Source: Leishmania infantum JPCM5 (Eukaryota; Euglenozoa; Kinetoplastea; Trypanosomatida; Trypanosomatidae). From it: 64,000 nt of DNA. Positions 51,860 through 61,838 of this stretch are shown here, piece by piece. Below the pieces are notes generated by a model. It saw only the letters and a list, made by a program, of their open reading frames with translations. It was not told the origin of the DNA and searched no databases. Location: positions 1-64,000 of the forward strand of contig NC_009394.2 of the NCBI RefSeq assembly GCF_000002875.2. The letters are read 5' to 3'. The position numbers and the translations under genes are program-made. Within the stretch, counting starts at the first letter, position 1. Each line of letters begins with the position of its first letter.

Positions 51860-54800
51860 GGAAACCCAGAGATTGACACAAAGATGAAAAAGACACGGCG
51901 TGCCCGTGGCAGCAGCAGCCTCCACCGCTGAAGCGCGTGGCAGCGGTGCCGGTTAAGGTGTGCGTTGATGTGTGGGCATGTTAAGTGTGGTGGTGCCCAT
52001 GCACCCGCGCATCCACGCACGCGTTCTCCACAGCACGTGTGGGTTGCCTGTCGTTCCTTTTTCTTTTTCGACTTCGTTTTACTATGTTTGCGCTGTGCTG
52101 AGGCGGTGCCAGTCTTCCTGATTCCCCTCCTCAGCAGTCCCCAGCCCTCCCCCAGCTCTCCTCTTCTCGTCTCCTCCTCTATCTCCCTGTTCCTCTATGG
52201 TTTTCGCCTTTTTATATTTCGCTTCTACCTTGGCCGTCTCTCCGCCGCGTCTGCTCTGCACATATATTTGTGTTTGTATTTATTTCTATATTATTTTTAT
52301 GTGGCGGCTGTGTGGACACTCTTGCTCTACGTCCCCATTCCTGTCTATGCGTTTTTCTGTTGGCACATGTGTGTGTGTGTGTGCTCTCTCTCTCTCGTCT
52401 CCCTTACCTTCCGTTGAGGAAGGTGCTGTACACACACACACACACACACGAGCTTGCCGACGGGATGCACGCTCTCGATGGCGTGAACGAATAGTAGCAA
52501 CCGGAAAAGAATGGAAGACAACCTCGGAAGGGAAGCAACAACCGACACAAAAGGGTGCAGCATTACACCCACGAGGCCTCCACGAGGTGCACACATACAT
52601 ACAGACACACAGACGTGTCGGCAGCTCGAGGTTGCATCAGTGGGCTGCTGCTTTTTCATTTCTCCTTTTTCCTCCGCGTTGTTTCTCCTCTTTTCGTGTA
52701 GTTATCTCTCCATCTTTTCTTTCCTTTTTGTTGTTCTTCGTAGTTATGTCTGCTCCGCTTCTCCTCGTCTTTTCTGTGTGCCTCTCAGTCGCCACCGGAA
52801 CACCACACGTGAGCATGTATATATGACAGTATGTGCGTCTGTTCTGATCCCCTCCTTGTCTCTTGCGTAGGTTGGTATGCCCGTGTTGCTGGTTTTAGTG
52901 CCTCGATGCCGTCTTCTACGTTCTGTTTCTTCTCTGCTGTCTGGATCCTCACACATATGTGCGCGCATGACTCTGTGTCGATGTGCTCGTGTGTGTGTGT
53001 GTATGTGTGCGCGCGCGCTTGATACTGGGTGATGACCGACCGAGGAAGTTCGGAGGTGAACGCAACAGTAGCAACCAAAAAGGGTGAAGATAGAAGACTA
53101 GAAGACGCTTCCGTGTGTGACACTCCCCACCTTGTGCTCTGTGTGTGCGTTGGCGCCGGCCACTCTCTCTGTATTTGTTGTCGAGCGTCACGCTCTCGAG
53201 CAGCCGCGGCTTAGAGGGGAATTACAAGGGAAAAGCGAAAACAAAAAGCTAACAGAAAGACGCCACATGAGGGAATCTCGCTTGAGAGCACCGCGCTACT
53301 TGGTGGTGTGTTGTCGCGTGCGACGTCATCTTTTCTTTCGTGGTTGCCAATCTTTATGTCTGTGCAGGCAGGCGCCAGGCAGCTGATGCTCAGCCCTTCT
53401 CGTCGGGAATCGCATCTATCCTCTGAGCATCAGGCACACGTTCTTCCGTCGAACCGTATTGCGGTTTTCCCGAATCGTCACGCGCGCTTCGTGCTCGCCT
53501 TGCTCCCCTTCTCAGAGGCGTTTTCTCTTGCGATTGGGGGTGATGGAAAGGAGGCGCACGACCTGTGCGAATTGGTGCGTGTGCGCGTTGTGCTTGTCTG
53601 GGTAGGCGTATGTGCGCGTGCCTCCGCACGGTGCGAGACGCCGGCAGACGCTGTTGTTGTCCGATCCCCAGAGAACGCGGAAGCACGGGGATAGAGGGCG
53701 GTCTCACTGGCGCGAGCGCGCCTGCCTGCCTCTTCCTCTTCTACCTTTGTTGGTGTTGGCCTTTCGCTGCGGATTTGCACGCCCCTCTCAACGTCTTTTT
53801 TGTTATCTTCTTCCGGGGCGTTTCTTTCACTGTTCAGTGTCTGACGCTGCCGTCATCTCTTCCGCGGTTATGTTTCACGGACTCGCTTCCTGTTCTTTCC
53901 TCTTGCATATGTCTTCCACCCTGTGATGAGCGGAAATACGAGTCGGTGAATCTGTGTGCGTGTGTGTGTGTCTACCTCTGGTATGTGTGAGCGTGTGTTT
54001 GTGCGTGTGGGCCCACGTTGATCGAGGCGGGGGTGTGCGGACATCTTCGCGTCCTTGTTGTCGCTCTTGCTTCGATCACAAGGAGATGGTCGTCTGTGTG
54101 TGTGTACGTAAAAGTGGGTACGATGCAGCTGCATTTCGTTTCGTTATGTTACTTTTCTTTTTTCCTTTCCGACTTCTGTTTTTCTTTGTTTTCGGCTGTT
54201 TTTGTTTTTCATTCCCCACCCGATCGGCTCTCCGTCGCTTCCTCCTCCTTTTGTCCGCGTGTGTGGTAGGCCGCTTAATTATGCATAACTCGCTTTTCCA
54301 TCGCTGTTTCGAGTCTTCTTTTCTCTCCTCGCTTTCTCTCATGAGCACCCCTTCGAACAACAACAAAAAAACGTCAGTCCCACACACACACACACACACG
54401 CACCCATATGGGGAGGAGGCGCACCGCCATGAAAGTTCTCTGCCTCTGCACACAAACGAACAGCCGCCTCGTCCGCCTTCGCAAAGCCCGTGCGACATCC
54501 GCTGCTTTGGAGTGATGTGTTCGACCCCCCCCCCCCACCCCCCACCCTCTCCCCTCCCCTCCGCCATGGCGGCGCGGAGGAAGGAGCGGATGGGGGCCGG
54601 GAGTGACAGAGACACGATTGCGCGGAAAAAGAGCACGGGCACGGCCACCAGGCGGCCATGCACCACCAAGTGCACGAAAGCTGTGCACTGTGTGCGTGTG
54701 TGGCTTTCACCTCCGCGTTTCTCTCTCTCGCTCGATGTTGTTGCATGACTGGTACGGTAGCCTCATAGAACGACATGTCCCGCCCCCTGCCCCTCTTTCC

Positions 54801-56010
54801 TTTCACGTGGCTGCATTTCTCTCTCTTCGTCTCCCTCCTTCCTCTCCCCCCACGTTTGCGTCTGTCACCCTCCCCTCTGCCACTATCGTGTGGCCCACCC
54901 AAGAGCGGCGACGCGTACAGCGAATAAACCAACATACTAACGACCGTCACGGCAGCAAAAAAAAGCGAATACCGAAAAAGCGAAAGGAAAGCACCGTCTT
55001 CACATCTCGGCGCGTGTGTGTCTCCTTCCCTTCCCGTTTTTGTCTCCCTCCCCTCCTCCCCTCCTCCCCTCCTCCTATTTCCTTGTTTGTTTGTGTTTAC
55101 GCTCTGTTATCCGTCTCCGTACGGTCACACACGACCTACACACACACCAAATACGTATATATATATATACGTACATACACGCAGAACTAAACCGGCCTAC
55201 CGACCCGACCCGCGCACGCATAGCCGCCCTCTTGCCCTTCCTTCACCTGCAAGAGTGAGGTGTGTCTTGTCTCTCTTCGTCATTGACCGTCGTTGCATGT
55301 GTTGTGGTGCTTTTCTTCGTTGTGTGCGTGTGCATTCTTGTGCGTAGTCTCCGTCGTTGCCCTTCACTTTTTTGTCGCTCCCTCTGCGCTCTCCATAGGC
55401 TCCCACCCCACCCCAAGTTCAGTTCCTCTTCCTTTTCTCCTGCGCCTTTCCCTTCCTTTAGCACGCACACTGGCACATATACACCCGACTGTGTACGACT
55501 TCCCTCCGCGCCGTACGGGCGACTCTCCTTTGTTTTTTCCGTTGTTGCGCAAAAAACAAAGGCGAAACCACGAAGAGACCAAAGAAGGAGCGACGAGAAG
55601 AGCGGCAGCTGCGCCGAGGCGCAATCACCTGCGGACCCTCGGCGTTTCCCCTCCCTTCTCCTTCGGCACACGCACGGGAATATTTTTGCGCGTACGCGAG
55701 GGGCGCCCGCCGCCATCGTGCCGGTCGACTCCTGATTAAAGGCAAGCGAAACAAGTGAGGCTGCATTGAAGCAGAAGGAAACCCCTGCGAAGCGACTAGT
55801 GTTGGGTGCAACGGTGGCGCGCGGGTGCGGACAGCCGTTTCTTCGTTTTTTTTTTTGCGGTTTCACGGGCACGTTGGGCTGCTGAGCAAAAAGTACACAT
55901 ATACATACATATACATCTATATAAAGTGTGTGTGCCAAAACGCATCAACGAGGCCCACCCACTCACTCACCCGGTGGCTCACCTACGCAAACGCAAAGGC
56001 AGTGACTACC
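51860..56010. other. 4.2 kb intergenic region
   Basis: Pyrimidine-rich spacer with (CA) runs at 52431-52449 and 54381-54399, a C12 run at 54525-54536, T runs, and an AT palindrome at 55152-55173. A moderately GC-rich stretch at about 53380-53700 has open frames on both strands without recognisable content. No gene is supported. Confidence 0.55.
55152..55173. repeat. Perfect AT-rich palindrome
   Basis: A 22-base perfect palindrome: an alternating TA core bounded by TACG on the left and CGTA on the right. It could extrude as a hairpin; no function is evident. Confidence 0.8.
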
Positions 56011-58152
56011 ATGGACTCGCGACGGCATCGGGTATCTCCGCTTGTGGTGCCGTCGTCGGCGCACTCGCGCACCTTCTCGAAGATGACAGTCACCAGCGCC
56101 AACCTGGTGAATGTCAGCGACACAAATCTGTCCCTGACCCCAACTTGCACAAGCACGAATGAGCGCCACCCACTGCATGGAGCGCATACGCCCCACCGTC
56201 GCGCCTCCATCCTCGAGAAGCAGCAGCCCACCCCGCGCGGCTCCTTGCAGTGGCCGTCGACGCACCGCTCCTTCTCCAGTGCCGCAGCCACGCGCGACAG
56301 CTCGCGGCACTCGCAGGTGACCGACCGTATGAACGCGATTGGCGTGAGCGTTTCCGCCTTGAGCCAGCACGGTCGAGCCTGCAGCAGTGCCTCTCACACG
56401 CCCATGTCGTCGCACGACGAGCGCAGCGAGCACTACTCCTCCGCTTTCAGCGGTGCCGGTGGCCGGCGAGGCTACAGCCTCGGCCGCCACTCAACGGCGC
56501 CGCCGCTGGTGGATTTTGGAGACTCTCCTTCCTTCAGCCGACACAGCGCCGCGCACAGCGTGTGCACGACGGCGCTGTGCACGCCACGCGACGGCACCGC
56601 GACGTCCTCACACGGCCCTGTGGCGTCGCCGTCCATGACTACCGAGGGCAACAGCGCCAGCATGTCGGGCCCTCCCCCGCTGTACGACTTTGAGGCGGAG
56701 GCGCACCAGCTAACGCGCGAGCAGCTGGAGGAGCGGGTGTTGCAGATGCGGGCGGCCAACGTTGTGCTGCAAACCTCGGTGCTTCGACTGCGTGAGTCCC
56801 TAGCGACTCTGCAGGAGGGCATGCGCGCTAACTACGCTGACCTAGAGCGACGGCAGGAGAGCATAGCGAACATGCTGCTGCGACGCCTGGAGGCCACGAA
56901 GCGACGTCGTGGCAAGCTGGTCGCCCACCTGTGTAGCGTGGAGGCCGAGAAGGCGTCGCAGGAGACGAAGCTGCGCAACACCACGCAAAACATCAAGGAA
57001 CTGTCGAAGCATCTGAAACAGGAGGAGCAAGAAATCGCCAACCGCCTGCAGCGCCGTCTGGAGCGACTGCACGCTCAGCGAAAGCAGCTCGACCATGCCC
57101 TGGAGGAGCAGACAAACTCGCTGCAGCAGCTGGAGCAGCTCGTGCAGGAGGTGGAAGAGATGGACCAGAGCGACTCAGCGGAGACGAGCGCCGGCTGCCT
57201 GGCCACTCAAAGCGCAACGGCGACGCCGGCACTCCCCGCTGCACCCGCGAGCAGCGCCACAGCGACCACCAGCGGCATCTGTGTCCCCGTGCACGAGCGT
57301 AGCAGCAGTCGCATGAGCGCGGCGAGCTCGACCACCGCCACCACCACGGCCGACGTCGCCTACGACCCTACTGCCATGATACGGTACTTGGAGGAGGAGA
57401 TCGCGGCAGCCGAGAGCCTGCGCACGGAGGCGCTGTCCAAGGCGGAGAAGTACGTCGCCACGCGCGAGCGGCTGGAGCGGCGCCTTGCGCGGGAGAAGCA
57501 GCAGCGGGCCGAGCAGCATTCTCGCACACAGGAACTTCGTCAGCAGCTGCAGGATGCAAGCACGGCTGTGAATGAGAAGGAGGCAGCGCAAGCGTTGACG
57601 ATGGAGATGGAGGTGGATAGGCACCTGAGCAGCTCTCGCTTCGGCGGCGACCTCATTTCAAGTGCCAGCAGCACGTGCGCCACGCCTCAATTGCGCACCG
57701 TGAGCGCGGTAGCTAGTCGAGGTAACTCGGCGTCGCCTGGTGTCAGCCGGCCTTGTCCCGGGCCCGCTCTGCAGGACGTCGACGGACGCCCGCAAGACCC
57801 GTTTATGTTGCCGGCCAGCAGCGCCTGCGGCGCTCAGGCGAGTTCCACGAGCCACCCCGGCCACTTCAGAGGCGCTAGCGGCGTGTCGGCCAGCATGTCA
57901 GGCTGCACGTCGCTAGGCGATCCCCCGGCCGCCGCGCCTGCGATAGAGGCACTGAACCGTCTCTCCTCTTCAACACCACTGAACGCGCCCGCTAGTCGTG
58001 ATGAGACAACGATATCTTCCGAGGGCAGCCAGCACGCGCGGCTGCTTCTGCAGGACACCTCCTGCGTGGCCGCCCCGCGTCCGGCGATGCCCGCAGAGAG
58101 CACGCTGCCGTCCGCCTCGTCCATGCCCGACGCCCAAGGCCCCATGCTGTAG
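56011..58152 (+). CDS. CCDC6-like coiled-coil protein
   Basis: A 713-residue protein from ATG 56011 (MDSRRHRVSPLVVP); the frame continues upstream without ATG. Residues 1-225 are Ser/His/Thr-rich and disordered. From 234 the sequence follows the CCDC6 (DUF2046) plan: LTREQLEERVLQMRAANVVL, then a repeat QESIANMLLRRLEATKRRRG and another EEQEIANRLQRRLERLHAQR, matching the tandem EEEFIxNxLxxKIxxLxxEK units of CCDC6. After a disordered linker comes MIRYLEEEIAAAESLRTEAL (from 456) and ERRLAREKQQRAEQ, matching the conserved MMRHIRFLKNEVERL region. The C-terminal 170 residues are disordered and Ser/Pro-rich. Human CCDC6 has 474 residues and is linked to DNA-damage signalling; the role in trypanosomatids is unknown, and a cytoskeletal role is equally possible. 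Coiled-coil similarity is easily inflated, but order and spacing of the motifs support the call. Confidence 0.75.
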   Translation: MDSRRHRVSPLVVPSSAHSRTFSKMTVTSANLVNVSDTNLSLTPTCTSTNERHPLHGAHTPHRRASILEKQQPTPRGSLQWPSTHRSFSSAAATRDSSRHSQVTDRMNAIGVSVSALSQHGRACSSASHTPMSSHDERSEHYSSAFSGAGGRRGYSLGRHSTAPPLVDFGDSPSFSRHSAAHSVCTTALCTPRDGTATSSHGPVASPSMTTEGNSASMSGPPPLYDFEAEAHQLTREQLEERVLQMRAANVVLQTSVLRLRESLATLQEGMRANYADLERRQESIANMLLRRLEATKRRRGKLVAHLCSVEAEKASQETKLRNTTQNIKELSKHLKQEEQEIANRLQRRLERLHAQRKQLDHALEEQTNSLQQLEQLVQEVEEMDQSDSAETSAGCLATQSATATPALPAAPASSATATTSGICVPVHERSSSRMSAASSTTATTTADVAYDPTAMIRYLEEEIAAAESLRTEALSKAEKYVATRERLERRLAREKQQRAEQHSRTQELRQQLQDASTAVNEKEAAQALTMEMEVDRHLSSSRFGGDLISSASSTCATPQLRTVSAVASRGNSASPGVSRPCPGPALQDVDGRPQDPFMLPASSACGAQASSTSHPGHFRGASGVSASMSGCTSLGDPPAAAPAIEALNRLSSSTPLNAPASRDETTISSEGSQHARLLLQDTSCVAAPRPAMPAESTLPSASSMPDAQGPML

Positions 58153-61100
58153 CACCTCCGCTGCCTTTAAAATGCTAGACTGCGCCTGTGTGTGCATCAG
58201 TACCTGTGCTGTCATCTACATGCTGCTCCTGGGCTTCGGTGAGCGAGTGCTTGTGGTCGGTGGAGTGAGGAAAGAACTGGGTGCATAGGCCGATCTGTCA
58301 CCGCCAGCCGCTGCTGACCTCCTCATCTTTTCATTCCTGAGGAGGAGGAGGGGAGAAGGGCTCCTCTTGGGCGTTGTCATGCCCTCGAGGCAACGCGCAC
58401 CCACTCACCGCGGTCACGCTAGAGAAGGTGGAGGGTGGGCTGTAATGATGGCAGCAGTGAGAGGTTCATGCAGCACGCCCTCCCTTCACCCAACGTCTCC
58501 CGATGTCTCCGAGGCGCACTTGAAGACACACACGCAATGCCTAGCCACCCTTGTTTGCACAGGCGTATTCTCCCGGTGGTGCTTGCGTGGTGGCGGTTTC
58601 CCCTTCCCTCCCTCCGCTGTCTTTCTCTATCTTCCTTTCTAGTCATCTTTTCTTTATGTTGTGCCAACTAAGCCTTGAAGCCACTACCGCCACCGATGTA
58701 CACGCTCACACACACACACACACGCGCGCACCGTATGTCATCTGGAGCACCACCACTGTGTTGCGGGTGTCTCCCACTCATTCCTTTGTATTGCCCTTTA
58801 TTTTTCTTTAGCCGCTCTACTCCCTCCTTCCCTCTCTCTCTTTCCTTCCCCGGTTGCCTGCCTGTATGTGCCTGTGTGTGTGTGTGTGTGACCCTCCTTC
58901 ATCATGAATGAAGCCCATTTTTCCTTTTCTCTGCCACTCTCTTCCCCTCCCTCTCCTCCCTTCCCTCTCTTGTCTTCGTCATTTACCTCTTCCTCTATGA
59001 CGTATGTGAGTGTATGAGTGTACGTACGCACCCACACACACCACGTCTCCGGCCTTAACCCAGTCGGTGCGTTGCGCGAGTGCTCACGGCACCTCTTTCT
59101 CCTTCTCTTCTTATACGCTGAAGGTGATCTCTCTCTGTCGGGTGTCTTTCCGGGTATCGGTTCGATGTTGTGTAGGAGCCCGTTGCTGGTGTGTGTTGTG
59201 TGTGTGTGTGTAACTGAACGGGTACCGCGTTGCATGTTGCCTGTGCATGCTGTTGTCGAGGACTGTATCCGTCCATCCGCCCACCCGCCGCTGTGCCGAC
59301 TGCCCGCCCACCGTCCCCCATCTCTCTTCTCTCCTCTCCTCGTCTCTCTGCCTTTTCATGTGTGTTTCGAGTCTGGTGGCACTCCCTCCCCTGCCCCCTC
59401 TCGGGTGCGGCAGGGGGGACGAGATAGGAGTCGGCAAGAAGGGGAATACGTGAGGGACTGCGGAGGGCGGAGCAGCGAGCGCGCACGAGCGCGAGCGCGA
59501 GGGGGAGACGGACAAACAACAAATAGCCAGCGGTCGCAACCGGAGACGAGAGGAGAGCGGCGTGCTTTCTTCTGCCTCCTCTCCTCCTCACCGCCACGCC
59601 AGCTGACGTGCGGATGGCCGGGGCATCAGCCAGTCGTGCGGAATGCGCGAGGCTTTTGCACATTGTGAAGGTGGCGGCGAGAAATAGAGTCGGAAGTCTT
59701 CTCATGCGTCGCGCTGCTGGTCAGCAGCGCAGTCGGCACTGCTTTTCGGGTGGTGGAAAGGCTTCACATTTTGGTGGTTCTCTCACCATTCCCGTCAGGG
59801 CCGCGGCTCTCGTGCCTCCGCCTCTTCCTCGCCTTTCTCTCTCCCCCTCTCACAAGGGCGACGCCCGTGAGCTTCGCGTCCGCCATGATGCAACGAGCGC
59901 TGTTTTCGTGCCCCTCTCTCATCTCTCTGCTGAGTCGGGGGTTATTAGAAATCCCGTTTTCAATTTCGCAACACCCCGTCTCTCTCTCTCCCTCCCCTGC
60001 CTTCTTCTCTTCACGTCTGCCCAAATCACGGTCTACTCACCGCATTCAACGACATACACACACCTCGCCGGCATCCCTCCGACAACGCACTTGTACGCGG
60101 CCCGCGCGCCTCCGTCTCTGCGGTGGTGCTTCTCTCTCTCCCCTGGACTTCTCCCGTTCTCTGCGATCTACGCGATAGCGTTGCCCGCCATCTCTGTAAT
60201 CTTTTCCGGTGGGTGTGTGCGTTCTTCCGTCATGCGCGATGTGTCCCTTAGCCGGTGAGACAGTAGCTGCCTTTTATTATGAGCAGGGCAAGCCCACGGA
60301 GTCGCCTGCGCGTCGCGGACGCGAGTACAATCGTCTCTCTGTCGCTCCCTCTCTCTGTGTTCGCGAGATTCGATGATGGACCACGACCACAGCACTTCGC
60401 TCACATGAGAGGCAGAGAGGCAGAGAGCATGTTTCGCGGGCCTCTTCTCTCTGCACCCCTTTGGCAATATCACCGTCGTCCTAAAGGGTGTTTGTCGTGC
60501 CTCGCAGAAGCAACGGCAGCCGCCAGAGTGTCTCGCTTCCGTTCTTCAACGCAGGTATACGTCTTCCTCCGACTGACAGCCTTCCCTTTCGAGTCCTCCT
60601 CGTGGTTCTCCACAGCTTCCTTCTCGCAGCAGTACCAGCCGCGTCGCCGCTGGTGTTGCCGGGGTCGCCATCACCTTCGCTGCCGTCGGCCGATGCCGCT
60701 CGTGATTGCACGCTTTCCGCGTCTCCATCTCGCCAGTCACCGCCGCATACGCACACGCACATGCGCAACGGTGACCCGAGAACACCACCAGAGAGAGAGG
60801 GAGGAGGCGAAGGCAGAAGACCAGCCCTCGTGTACATTCTTCTCGGATACGTTTTCATCTTTATCAGTCGTCTCCGCTCCTCGTGATGACGTCGGGACAC
60901 CGCTCAGCGCCGTGGTGGTGCCACAGGGCCCAGCACACCCGCTCTCTGTGCGGGAAAGCCAAAGTAGCCGTTCCCCCCCCCTCCCTGCTATCCCTGCCAA
61001 TGCCGAGCCACTTCTGGTGGTGAAAGTTTCAAGCACCTACGACATGTGGAAGTTAGAGCGATGCGTGGCTGCTGGTGTCGGCGGCCAGGTCTTGGGCGGC

Positions 61101-61838
61101 GTGGCATCGGAGCGAGCCGAGCCCGTGAACACGTCTGTGCCATCCGCATGATGGGCGGAGAGTGTCCGCGTGGCTCGAACGTGTCTTGCCCCCGGCCCTC
61201 GCACCACCCACTGGTGTGGGGAGCCTGAGCGCCACACGGAGAGGTGCACGGGGCGGCGACCGGCAGAATGCGAGCGGCTGTGAGGCGACCTGCAGAGCAG
61301 GTGGTCGGTAGAGCTCGAGGCAGGGGCCGCGTTCTCAGATGACTGGGGGGGGGAGGCGGTGCGTTGGCTGTAACGCGTGTGCCTACGGCTGCTGTGTACG
61401 ACGCGATGGGGCCTGCGACGGGCCGGGGCGCGTAGAGCGGAGTTTGACCTCATGTTGTCTGGTAGACCGCTCACGCTGAAAGAGAAACCCTCCCTAAAGT
61501 TTCTACGCCGCCACCGTGCCACCTTCCTCCTCCTCCTCGCGTGATTCTCTCGTTGCTTCGCTCACGCGCACACGTACATGTGTACTGATTCTTCTCCCAT
61601 ATCCCCTCCCCTGCCTCCACCGATTCTCTCCGTCTGTCTCTGTGTGTCTGTCTCGTCGCATCTCTTTCGACGTGAGGATCACAGTAGGAATCCGCTCGTG
61701 GCTGCTGCCCAGTGTGCTTTCCCACTGTCCTTTCCGCTGCGCAAGTGCGTGGCTGCCTCCGCCTGCGTGCGTGCGAGGTGTTGGGGCGTTTGCGTTGGGC
61801 CCCTTCGCCCCCGAAACAAAGCCTTTTGCATATCCATC
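58153..61838. other. 3.7 kb intergenic region upstream of the NTPDase
   Basis: 3' UTR of the CCDC6-like gene, (CA)/(GT) runs near 58711 and 59190, C/T-rich tracts, and a GC-rich block at about 61040-61480 that differs from the surrounding pyrimidine-rich DNA. A 290-codon frame at 60279-61151 is open but lacks a recognisable domain and contains pyrimidine tracts, so I do not call it a gene (see findings). The tract around 61600-61650 may provide the splice signal for the NTPDase. Confidence 0.5.

Noticed and set aside
53308..53694. 128-codon plus-strand frame in a moderately GC-rich spacer
   Set aside because: Open frames exist on both strands and none shows a domain or convincing start context.
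59608..60258. 216-codon plus-strand open frame
   Set aside because: Arises from C/T-rich tracts (Ser/Leu/Pro runs) typical of spacers; no family signature.
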